64,000 bases of DNA from Zymoseptoria tritici IPO323 (lineage: Eukaryota; Ascomycota; Dothideomycetes; Mycosphaerellales; Mycosphaerellaceae). Position numbers and translations under genes: made by a program. Below the pieces are notes generated by a model. The model ran no database searches. It saw only the letters and a list, made by a program, of their open reading frames with translations, and was not told the origin of the DNA. The stretch lies in NCBI RefSeq assembly GCF_000219625.1, contig NC_018218.1, forward strand, positions 5,766,001 to 5,830,000, read 5' to 3'. Shown piece after piece: positions 23,008 to 32,139 of the stretch; position 1 is the stretch's first letter, and each line of letters opens with the position of its first letter.

Positions 23008-24863
23008 AAACGGATCTGGCAGGGCTCAAGACCTGGCGAAAAAGAAGGTTGCACAGCAACAAACAGTGCGCAGGTTCGATTGGTGCAGCGCAGCGCAGCG
23101 TAGATGAGGATAATCAACGTAGTCAAAAGCGTTTGGGCTGCAGTGGATGCGCTGCTTGAGGTAGAGCTTGATCTGGGCTCGAGGGAAATCGCTGTGCGTG
23201 TTTTAAACAAAACTTCATTCCTCTGGGCTAAATAGCGTAGAAATACTGCAGCGGGTATACCCGATCAGACATCTCGTCGCCTGGCCAGAGGTCTTTTGCG
23301 CATTCACTCGACACCCCGCGTTTTGTTTATTGTTGAGAAGCGAGACAAGTGGTTTCGAGGTTCGCGTGTCGAGTCACCTTCTGAAAGTGTCTTGAAGGAA
23401 GACATGATTGTTTCGGAGCCCAACAATGCTCTTCACCTCGACGGAGCGTTGTAGAGAGTAAATGACAGAAAATGTGAAGGAAGGACGAAAAGGAGACAAC
23501 CGTGGACAAATACTCACAATGGCCGCCATGGACGCGGATTGCGTTCTTCCAGCAGTTGGCTGACTCAAGTCGTTGGTGCGGTCGGACGTACGAGCAGTGT
23601 ATTTCTCAATCTCGGAGATGTATATTATCTTGTTGGATGGTCTCGCTTCAAGACTCCTGGAAGTGTGAATGTGAGAGGAAAGAGGTGAAGTCAGACGGAG
23701 AAATTGGAAGGTCGTTCCCATGATGATCCATCCCTTGCTTGGCGCTCACAACCTCGAGCAACTCGGGAAGGAACCACAACGTGTCCTCTCAACTGCATCT
23801 ATCAATGGACATCTTACACAATGCTTCAAACAACGACACGATGATGGCCATGATGATAAGAGATGTCTCCGAGGCCACCGCTTCCCATCAACCACAGTCG
23901 CCGCCGAGCAGCGTCGATTTCAAACCCATCCCGATCGAGCTTCCCAGGAAACCGGGGATGCCGTTTCGCCGTTGTTGCCACACCAGAGTCACCAGACCAG
24001 ACCATGCCGGCTGCTCCGCCACGCTTACGGACAAGAAAATGAGGGACAAAGTTGAAAGAGATCCTCAAGCATGAAAGCATGATTTCTCGTGTTCCTGGGC
24101 AGGTGCCCGACGTTTCCGAGACCAGCGCAATAGATCGCATTCCATCGCATTACAAGAGCAGAAAGTACCCGAACGACTGTTCTTCCACCGCCAGGTACTG
24201 GCTCGATCTCATATCCCATCACGCTCAGCCACCTCGAATCGGGCAATCGACCTCACATCTCAGGCCGCACAGTAACAAGAACTGTCCATTCAACACACCC
24301 ACGCATCACAGCGACAGCAGTATTGGCATTTTCAGATCCGTCGGCGTGCACTTCCAGCTTTGGATCTTTCATGACGTTCGTAGACGATTGTGATACTATT
24401 GGGATGAGTCCGCAGACTACATCAAGAAGAACAGAAGTCTCTCGAGGAGGTTCGGCTGGACGCATTCGTACCATGCTGTCGACCGACTGCGATTCTCATC
24501 GCAATGCAGCAGAGAACGAGACCGGATCTTGCGGACAGCCGGACCCGAGCCAGCATCCACGCTGTTCTCTCTCCATGTCCAACGTTTAAACTTTCCTCCT
24601 CTTTCTCCTGTCAGACCTGTCAGATCGATCGAGACAACATTAGAGCAACTGCCTTTGGAGGGCTCTCCAATCGGAGGTCAAGGGATACTAATACCTTGCA
24701 ATAAGCACCTGCTCCGCCACACAAGCCAAAGATCTCAAAACATCGCCTTGATCTTCTCTTTCCTGCTCCTTTCTTTCATCTTCAAACATCGAACATCAAC
24801 ATCAACTCCACTCCCGATCTCCAACACACGATCCACACCCCAACCCAAGCTCAAACAACAGCC
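23008..24863. other. Intergenic upstream of the secreted-protein cluster
   Basis: About 1.85 kb. One weak minus-strand candidate exists: 23721-23518 joined to 23380-23327 by a GTGAGT...TTTCAG intron, giving 85 residues without a recognisable domain; it may instead be a spliced leader of the HicA-tail gene. The right end is the promoter of the first secreted Cys-rich gene and carries CATCAACATCAACTCCAC at 24794-24811. Confidence 0.4.
24794..24811 (+). promoter_or_regulatory. CATCAAC-type leader motif, cluster member 1
   Basis: CATCAACATCAACTCCAC lies 52 bases before the ATG. The same string with one more CATCAA unit precedes member 3 (27708-27731, 76 bases before its ATG), and a weaker form (TCAACATCACATCCAC) precedes member 4 at 29301. 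It is probably part of the 5' leader; whether it is functional or only shared descent is not known. Confidence 0.45.
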
Positions 24864-25136
24864 ATGAAGCTCTCCACCTTTCTCTACGTCGCGGCCTTCT
24901 TTACCGGCCAGGCCCTCGCGACTCCCAAACCTTTCGCCGAAGCCGAAGCCGAAGCCATGCCCATATATGATCCGGAGCCCAATACTCGATGCGAAGGTGA
25001 CTCTCCTCCAGCTTGCGATCAGCGCTGCTATCAATGCTAACGGCACAACTCTACAGTCTGGTGTGGTGAAGAATTGGGCTGTGCGTGCTCCGGATACGAA
25101 TGCAAGAACAATGAATGCGTCAAAAGCATACCGTGA
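24864..25136 (+). CDS. Small secreted six-cysteine protein, cluster member 1
   Basis: Two exons, 24864-24996 and 25057-25136, give 70 residues. Residues 1-19 form a clean signal peptide ending in ALA. A short acidic pro-like stretch follows (AEAEAEAMPIYDPEP), then a compact domain with six Cys spaced C-x3-C-x5-C-x-C-x4-C-x4-C. The 60-nt intron (phase 1, branch TGCTAAC) lies directly after the first Cys region, exactly as in the three downstream relatives. The Cys pattern is knottin-like in compactness, but I cannot name a known family. Secretion is well supported; role as effector, antimicrobial or signalling peptide is inference. Confidence 0.8.
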
Positions 25137-26049
25137 GGGAGGCACAGTCTGAATCTCGGTCAGCGGCTTCCACCGACGATGGAGCCTGGACAACTTGCCG
25201 ACGTCGATGTCGAGATCTGGTTCTGTCGGGACGGATGGAGGTGGCGGTACAATGATGTCGTTCGGCGCTGTTGTTGGTTGATCGGGAAGGGCCATTGATG
25301 CGAAGGGCGATTGCTGATGAGGGGATCGAAAAGGGAAATGGCGGCGGGTTTGTACTTACAATCCATGAAAACACTCGCGATGCACACATGACTTCTTCGG
25401 AGTTTTTCCTTCAATGTTCACGGTGGCAAGACCATGGCCGGCATCGCGAATGACCTGCCAGCACTGTTCCATTCTCGCCGCCTGCGTTTGATTATCAGAA
25501 ATCTCTGACATTCATCTGCCAGTGTCCAAGGCACCAAGGCACACAGCTCCTGTCATCAAAATCACCCACATTGAGCCAGCATGGTCGCCGACTTCCGCTA
25601 TTCGCGCCCTGTGCCTCTCAAACCTTCTCTCATTCTCCGACAGCGGCGGACGTGAGGTTCGAGTTCGTCCCGGTGGAAGGGAGAGGTTGTGGAGGGAGGC
25701 ACGGAGCCGTTGAAGAGACGCATTGAGCCGTCGATTCTTCTGCGAGAAGACCTTCGACGAGACGGGAATGGAGATGGCGGAGAACTTGGAAGAGCGGGAA
25801 AGAGGCGGCCCAGATTCAGATATCAGGAGATGGTCTGATCATCACGCACCACCTGTGGGCAAGTCCGCATTGCCGGGCAAGGCAAAGGCAGAAGACACAC
25901 GAGGCACTTGCTCTCAGTCTTCCGCTTCTTCTACTTTCCATCCATCGCCATCGACTCTTCAACCGAATCAACACCAGGATACACTTCCATAGCCAAGACC
26001 ATTCACCTCTTCAAAAAATCAACGTCGAACTCAAGCACCATCCGCAACA
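25137..26049. other. Intergenic within secreted-protein cluster (1 to 2)
   Basis: No gene supported. Contains the first copy of the shared 18-bp palindrome (25822-25839), 210 bases before member 2. Confidence 0.5.
25822..25839. promoter_or_regulatory. Shared palindrome, copy 1 (before member 2)
   Basis: ATCAGGAGATGGTCTGAT, an inverted repeat with arms ATCAG and CTGAT around an 8-bp core. It lies 210 bases upstream of the member 2 ATG. The same element recurs at 26700 and 27514, with a half-site at 28369 and a decayed form near 29135. The recurring position suggests a bound cis-element carried along by duplication. Confidence 0.5.
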
Positions 26050-26324
26050 ATGAAACTCTTCATCCAGCTCCTCTCCCTCGCAACGGCCAGCTTCTTCGCC
26101 ATCCAAGCCGTGGCCGTTCCCTCGGCCAACATCGAGATCCGCGGTAACAACGATGCAAGTGATGCAAAGCAGAATGGCGCCTGTAATAGTAGGTCTCTCG
26201 GTCGATGAACCTGAGCACGACTGCTAACACTGCGTTTGCAGCGCTCTGTGGGAAGATAGGTGAAGGCTGCCACTGCGCCGGGTAATCCTGCGTCCGCGGT
26301 CTGTGTACAATGGGGTCAATTTGA
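26050..26324 (+). pseudogene. Small secreted six-cysteine protein, member 2, premature stop
   Basis: Exons 26050-26188 and 26242-26324 share the layout of the sister genes: signal peptide (residues 1-22, ending AVA), linker, phase-1 intron of 53 nt just after the first Cys, then the Cys domain. An in-frame TAA at 26283-26285 sits between the fourth and fifth Cys, where the sisters have Tyr or Phe, leaving 60 residues and removing the last two Cys. The downstream frame is otherwise intact to a TGA at 26322-26324 and still matches member 3, so the break is recent or the shortened product is used. Sequencing error is possible. Confidence 0.75.
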
Positions 26325-26699
26325 AGGGGTAAGTTCAGTCTGCGACTGGCACCGACCATGGAGGAGGCCGAAGGTTCCAGGAGGGGTCTTGAGAATCACT
26401 GGGCTTGCGATAGATGGAGGGAGGCGCTGAGGGCGGGGAAAGGTGTCGCTAATGCGGTCGGTCCTTGGCTGGCTGGTCCAGAAGGCATTCGTTTGACTGT
26501 GTGCGGAGCCATGGCTGTCGATGAGATGTTGCGAAGAGATAACCGGCGGGGCTCTCTGGAGGCCAGCGATCAATCTCGTATCTCATCCCTATTCGAAGCC
26601 AAAATCAACGCCACACTGACAGTTCTTCTCCGCCTCCTCCAGTCAGCTCATCCAAGAGAGGATCAGAACAATCATGCGGTACCGGTGCCCGAGTCGAAC

Positions 26700-26717
26700 A
26701 TCAGGAGATGCTCTGAT
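26700..26717. promoter_or_regulatory. Shared palindrome, copy 2 (orphan)
   Basis: ATCAGGAGATGCTCTGAT, intact arms, preceded by CGAGTCGAAC as in other copies. No secreted-protein gene follows at the expected distance. Confidence 0.45.
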
Positions 26718-27513
26718 AGAGAGCTTGTGCACTACCCTTTCCGAGTTGAATTGAACCATCATGCGATGCTTTAATGAGCTTACGTATCACCTTATCAAGG
26801 TTCAACACTTCTTCCTACGGATAGAGGCCCAATACATGACAGTGTGTGAGGGGGTCGGAGTGGTCGCCTCACTTGCAGAGACAAGCGTATCGGAACGAGC
26901 TTCCTCGAGTGAGCTGCGATGCCAATGGCAAAACCACCGAAAGCATCACGATTGAATGTGCAGCAGTCATGCCAGTCTCGCTGCCCGCGATAATTCTCCA
27001 CAGTCTTCTCGCATGTGTTCACTGCATCGATAGGCCCTCACGGATGGGCCCATCTCATCGTGGACGGATCCACCTTACCCGTTGGCGGAATCATATCGTC
27101 CATATCCTAAGCCAGCGCGGGCGCCCGATCCTCGACTTCCGCTGTCCGGCAGCATCCCCGAGAGCTAATCGAGAACCTCGCATCGACAGAGCCCGAGTCC
27201 TTGGATGAGCTGACATCTTTCGATCGATGAACGCTCGCTTTACCACGCCTGTCCCAGGTCAATGGATCAGACCGACGGAAGGATCGAGAACGAATTGATC
27301 TCCCAGTGCCAGGCCCATCTGTCCAGCACCAAAGGAAGCCACACCGCTCTTGTGATGCTCAGCACCGCAGAATGGACCTACATCATCAACATTCGGAGCT
27401 AGCATCAACGCCCGACTCCTAGAGCGAACAGGTCTTCTCCCATTTCTCCCGTCAGCTCGTCTGAGAGATGATTGAAAGACCGTGCTTTGCCCGGCCCCCG
27501 GTCGAATATTTCT

Positions 27514-27531
27514 ATCAGGAGACACTCTGAT
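27514..27531. promoter_or_regulatory. Shared palindrome, copy 3 (before member 3)
   Basis: ATCAGGAGACACTCTGAT, intact arms with a changed core, 276 bases before the member 3 ATG. Upstream GGTCGAATAT matches the flank of the other copies. Confidence 0.45.
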
Positions 27532-27807
27532 GATCGACTGATGTGGTAGGTACCCTGCCAGCTTACGTGTGACATTGTCAACACACCTCCAGATAAACAC
27601 GCTTTCATCCACGAGTCGCATGGCGCCAGGCAAAGCGAGACCATTAAGTAAGCCGTCGTCTCTCCCATCTTCTGCATTCTACCCTCTACATCGACGGCAA
27701 AGACCCACATCAACATCAACATCAACTCCACGACCGGTGAGGCACAAACATTTCCCACCAAGACGAACTTTACTGACACCCTCTCACAGCAACAATACAC
27801 CTCCACA

Positions 27808-28077
27808 ATGAATTTCTCTATCCAGCTCCTCGCTCTCGCGACTACACTCTTCGCCTGGGGCGCCTTGGCTATTCCTTCCGCCAAGATCGACACTCGCGAT
27901 GGCAACGATGCAAGGCACAATAGCGGTTCCTGTGGCAGTAAGTCTTGTATTCGACGCAACTCAGAGTCCCCTGCTAACACCTCGTTTGCAGCCGTTTGTG
28001 GCCCGAAGGTTCGTCTGGGCTGCGACTGCGCTGGGTACTCCTGCGTCGGCGGTTTGTGCACGACGAAATCGATTTGA
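27808..28077 (+). CDS. Small secreted six-cysteine protein, cluster member 3
   Basis: Exons 27808-27937 and 27992-28077; 71 residues. Signal peptide residues 1-21 (MNFSIQLLALATTLFAWGAL plus A). The Cys domain is spaced C-x3-C-x7-C-x-C-x4-C-x4-C and includes GCDCAGYSCVGGLCT. The 54-nt intron (GTAAGT...TTTGCAG, branch TGCTAAC) is a multiple of three and has no in-frame stop, so a retained-intron product of 89 residues with 18 extra residues between Cys 1 and Cys 2 is possible. This copy is intact and most similar to member 2, including in its 3' flank. Family unnamed; secretion well supported. Confidence 0.82.
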   Translation: MNFSIQLLALATTLFAWGALAIPSAKIDTRDGNDARHNSGSCGSKSCIRRNSESPANTSFAAVCGPKVRLGCDCAGYSCVGGLCTTKSI

Positions 28078-29402
28078 CAGACCTGTTGGTCTGCGACTGC
28101 TGCCGAGCATGGAGGCGGTCGGAGGTCACAGCACATGTTTGACGGTTCAATTGGCTTGCGATGGGTGGAGGCGCTGGGAGGGAAGGTGTTCTGGTGCTCA
28201 GTGGTGCGGTCCTGGGCTGGCTCGAAATCGGCTTATATGCGGCTCCTTGGTGGTGGTAGTACTATCGGCATGATTGTGAAGTCCACGCCTGGGCTCTTGC
28301 GTGATGGATGGAAGGGGTGGAAGCATTGTCCGCGGATTTGCAAGGTTGTCGGGATGACAGACTTGCCTATCAGGAGATGCTCCAACTCACCTCGGAACGA
28401 CAGGCAGACTTCGCTTGGATCCAAGTCGAATGGCAGCCTTTCTCCGACCGCTGAACTTGCGGTCCCGCATCGTCTCGGCAGCACATAACTTGGCTACTTT
28501 CATGCCCACAGCGCCGCAGCAGAGATCGACGCAAACTTACGGAAGTCATACGGCGCACAGGAAGGCCCAGGCCCAGAGCGAAGTCAGATTTGAGCAAGCC
28601 GGAACCTGGCTTGAAGTGGAGTGATACTCTCATTCGAGCAACGACCCCGACATCGATGCCTGTGTGCACGGTCAGCCGATTCCCCGACGCTGGTCGTGCT
28701 CGATCAAAAATTGAGTATTGCTCCTCTTTTGGTCGTGAATGCCAACATCGGACCGTTGTCCAGCATCATTTCAAAATAGTCGTCGACAGACTGCCTTGGC
28801 TTGCCGAACCTTGCTGGTGCGTGGTCGAGACAGTCCCTGCTGGACGGAGGGTTCTCATCGAGCTCGAAGGTGCAGTCATCGTCGCTGCTGAGCGACATAG
28901 GTCGACTCTGCGGCTCACGGAATAGGCACAAGCGAAGCCTGTGTAGAAGCCAAGAGGCCGACCGACCGGAATTGGTCTAAAACATCCACGACAATTGCGG
29001 TGGAAGCACGTCTGCATGGTGAGATGGTGGTGTCGACTGTACAATTGCCGGTAGCGTGCAAAGCGAGAAAGACAATTTCTCCCGTCAGCTCATCCAGGAT
29101 TGTTGATGAAAATTCGCCAGGGCCCAAGTCGAATGTCAGGCGATGCTGTAAACTGCATATGCATCACCTTGTCAACCCATCTCCCAGCGGAACACCTGTA
29201 GGTGGGGGGTCCCCGCGCCGCCAGGCAAAGCGAGATTATAACAACGCAGCCGTTTTCTTCTCTCTTCTGCTTTCTTCTCACTAGCATCGTTCCACCGACG
29301 TCAACATCACATCCACAACCAGTAAGAACATCATCCACATTTCTCTCCGACACGGACCTTCACTCATTCCTTTCACAACAGCAACGTACCAACCTCCCAA
29401 AA
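28078..29402. other. Intergenic within cluster (3 to 4)
   Basis: About 1.3 kb, no gene supported. The left part is the duplicated 3' flank shared with member 2. A palindrome half-site (ATCAGGAGATGCTC at 28369-28382, right arm lost) and a promoter block (ATTTCTCCCGTCAGCTCATC at 29075, decayed palindrome near 29135) are present. Confidence 0.45.
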
Positions 29403-29675
29403 ATGAAGTTCTCCACCCAGCTCCTCGCCCTCGCGGCCACCCTCCTCGTCGGCCAAGCCTTCGCCATCCCCGCCGCCGAGGCCGATGCTCTTGCCAAATC
29501 AAAGACGAAGAAACCAGATCCCAGTTACTGCTACGGTACGTATACTGCCGCCAATTGGGTCGATCCAGGTTCCCTGCTAACGGTATCGACTCTCGCAGGC
29601 GTTTGCGGCGGCGACGCTGGTGGCTGCGATTGCGCCGGGTTCAACTGTCACGGCGATTCGTGCCTGCCGTACTAG
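29403..29675 (+). CDS. Small secreted six-cysteine protein, cluster member 4
   Basis: Exons 29403-29535 and 29599-29675; 69 residues. Signal peptide residues 1-21 (MKFSTQLLALAATLLVGQAF plus A), then a Lys-rich linker (KSKTKKPDPS) unlike the acidic linker of member 1, then C-x3-C-x6-C-x-C-x4-C-x4-C with GGCDCAGFNC. The 63-nt phase-1 intron (GTACGT...CGCAG) is at the same position as in the sisters. The conserved signal peptide and Cys frame around a variable linker suggest diversification of the exposed part. No known family recognised. Confidence 0.82.
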   Translation: MKFSTQLLALAATLLVGQAFAIPAAEADALAKSKTKKPDPSYCYGTYTAANWVDPGSLLTVSTLAGVCGGDAGGCDCAGFNCHGDSCLPY

Positions 29676-32139
29676 ACTCAGTCCCGGAGGAAGACACGTG
29701 CCTGCTGGGTCGGCGGACGACAGTGGAGGTTTATGCGCATTGTCCGGCACAGGTTGGTCCGACGTTTGACGTCCTCGCGACGGATGGGAGATGGTGGAGG
29801 GAGGTGTTGTTTTCTTTTGTGAGTTGGTTCTCAAAATGCGGGAAGTGGGGACTCGAAAGAGGAGGGCAAAAACACCCCAAAAAAAAACAGCGGGCATGGC
29901 TTGTCAAGTCCTTCGGACAGCACAATCAATGCAGAGGTGCTCGCGATGGATGCGTACCGTGGTCTCCAGAGTGTCGATGCCAGTAACGAATGTTTTCCAA
30001 CAGTAATGTTCATGAATCCTGTGCCGGGGTGATCAACAGCACCGTAGCTCTGAGGAGAAGAGGAGCACACCTCATCAATCCAAGCTGCTCCTCAGTCTCG
30101 TGCTCCCGGAGACATGTCCGTAATAAGGTGTTGAAGCCGAGAAGAATGCATGCGGAGTAGCTGTGACATGTCAAGTCTTCCCAAGAAAGTAGGTGAGACT
30201 GAAAGGGAACGTCTCCACCTGTCTGTCACATGTCAAATCGAACAAGAGGATTTTCATAATAGTGAATGCCTATGCCGATCGGCGACGCTACACCTTCCGT
30301 GGCTGGATCTAGCGAGGGAAAAATTGTTCCGGTGTTGGACCGTGTTGGGTTGTTCGTGCAGCTTTGTTCGTCAATGTTGCGATGTGAAGGGAATACTTGG
30401 TGTGTGTGTGTGTCTTGTAGAAAAGACATGCTTGAAATTCGCAAAGATCGCACAGCACGATTGCTGCTCGAACCCGTCGGTCTGTCCATCACCGAGTCTC
30501 AATACATATTCTCAGCCCCCCAAAAATGTTGTTTCACAGGCGCGTATTCAAAACTACGCAGTTACGCGTCGGACGCGGTGCGACAGTTGCGAAGTTGTTT
30601 CGGGGTGCGGGTGTATCGCATTTTTTCGCATTGGGGTGTGTGTCAAGACTGGGATTCGACACGGCGTATAGGTACTTGATGATGCAGTGGAGTGAGAGTG
30701 GTCAATTCATGCAATGATGCGATGCTCCGAAAGGTGTACTCTCAGAAGGACTGGATGGTCGTGCGAGGGTTGATGCCTGTCTTTTTGCGAAGCTCTCACA
30801 CACACCGCTTTGCTTTGATCACATTCATTGCTGTGTCGATTGTCGAGAGCTCTGGGCGTTCTTGGCGGTTTCTGAGGCTTGTCGTCTGGCAGCTTTCGAG
30901 AGTCGCTGTTGATGTCGGAGGTCTTGCTCTACTTGTGCGGGAAGATGGTGCATAGCATGCCGTTCCGCGAGCATCAAAGCGACAGAAATGTTGAGTTCTT
31001 TGGCGTGTGTAGTGTGTACAGCGTGTTCATCATGAGGCGGCTCGCCGGTAGGGTAGGGTTCCTGCCGGACACGACTGCGGATCCCAGTCCTTCGGAGCAG
31101 GGCTCCGTCTCAGATCCAAGCTTCAAAACGTCTCGTGGACATGTTTTCTTTCGCACCGTCGTTCTACCTTTGCGGTGCTTTCCCCATCATCGATGATGGT
31201 GCGTGAGCAGAAGGCGTTGCTCGACCAGGAACGATGCGAACGCCATGCGACATGGACAGGCGTGCGTCTCTTGGACATTGCAGGAGGGCGAACAAGAGTC
31301 AAGACGAGTTTGATTGACAGCAGAACTGTTTCCCAGAATGGACGGCAGAGTGGAGTCGGCACGTTTCTCAATTCATCACTAGAGACTAGAGTAGACTTCT
31401 TTGACTGGCGTTGGAGGCTTGACTTTGTGCTCCGGCGGGCGCTAAAGGGACAATCTTTCTAGCGAGGCGAGCTATTCGAGCTATGGGCTTACTTGCTGAC
31501 CGGGGGTCATACCGCAGAACATGAATCTCACCACACCATCCCAAGGACAGGTCAGGACTGCTATCGTGATGAGAAGGTCGCATGACCCAGCTGCTTGCGC
31601 GTATCTTGGGCTTGTCCAGATCAGTGAGGAGGGATTGGTCGTGGTATATCAGGACATCCTCCAGTGCTCATCAACTGTAGGTCGTTCTGTTTCTCGTCGA
31701 TAATAATCTCATTGCAGTCCTCACATATTCGTCGACCTCGCACAAGGCGCGTGCTCGTCGACTTTAATTTCCGCACGGGTCTCACCACACCACACACGGA
31801 CGACCCTTCCCTCTTTCTGAATCTTCTCCTCCGCGTGCACCAACCGAAATCCCTTCCACACATCCCAGTCAACCTCAACCATCTCGGATCATCACTCTCT
31901 CCTGTCTTTGTCTTTCGACTCTTGGACCTCCCTCCTTCTCTTACCGCTACAATCTCCCTCCCACGATCCCCAATACCGCGTTGCTCCTTCCTCTTCACCA
32001 CGACCTTCACTTCACCTCCTTCTCCCTCACCCTCCAGCGATACCCTCACGCTTTGACGAATTGCACGTCCTTGACGCCCACGACGAGAAGAGAAATACAG
32101 AAAAGAGACAGGCACACATACCACACACCGTACATAATC
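29676..32139. other. Gene-poor interval, cluster end to PH protein
   Basis: About 2.5 kb. No supported gene. A TG dinucleotide run lies at 30400-30413. A plus-strand frame ending at 30671 contains a C-x2-C-x5-C-x-C string but lacks signal peptide and the full Cys set. The last 450 bases are C/T-rich, consistent with a pyrimidine-rich promoter and 5' leader of the highly expressed-looking PH-domain gene. Confidence 0.45.

Larger units (their letters stand above)
26325..27807. other. Intergenic within cluster (2 to 3), with orphan promoter block
   Basis: About 1.5 kb. The first 150 bases resemble the 3' flank of member 3 (near 28078-28230), so duplication units include downstream DNA. A promoter-like block with GTCAGCTCATCC (26642) and palindrome copy 2 (26700-26717) is not followed by a gene within 250 bases, suggesting a member that has been lost. 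A second block (TTTCTCCCGTCAGCTC at 27443, palindrome copy 3 at 27514) belongs to member 3. Confidence 0.5.

Noticed and set aside
23327..23721. Two-exon minus-strand frame of 85 residues
   Set aside because: Good splice signals but no domain and an implausible N-terminus; may be a spliced 5' leader of the downstream gene.
24735..25295. 186-codon minus-strand frame
   Set aside because: Overlaps secreted-protein member 1 on the other strand, which has a signal peptide, a proper intron and three relatives.
30150..30671. Possible fifth secreted Cys-rich gene (C-x2-C-x5-C-x-C string at about 30590)
   Set aside because: It lacks a signal peptide, the paired exon layout and at least one Cys of the family pattern; probably chance.
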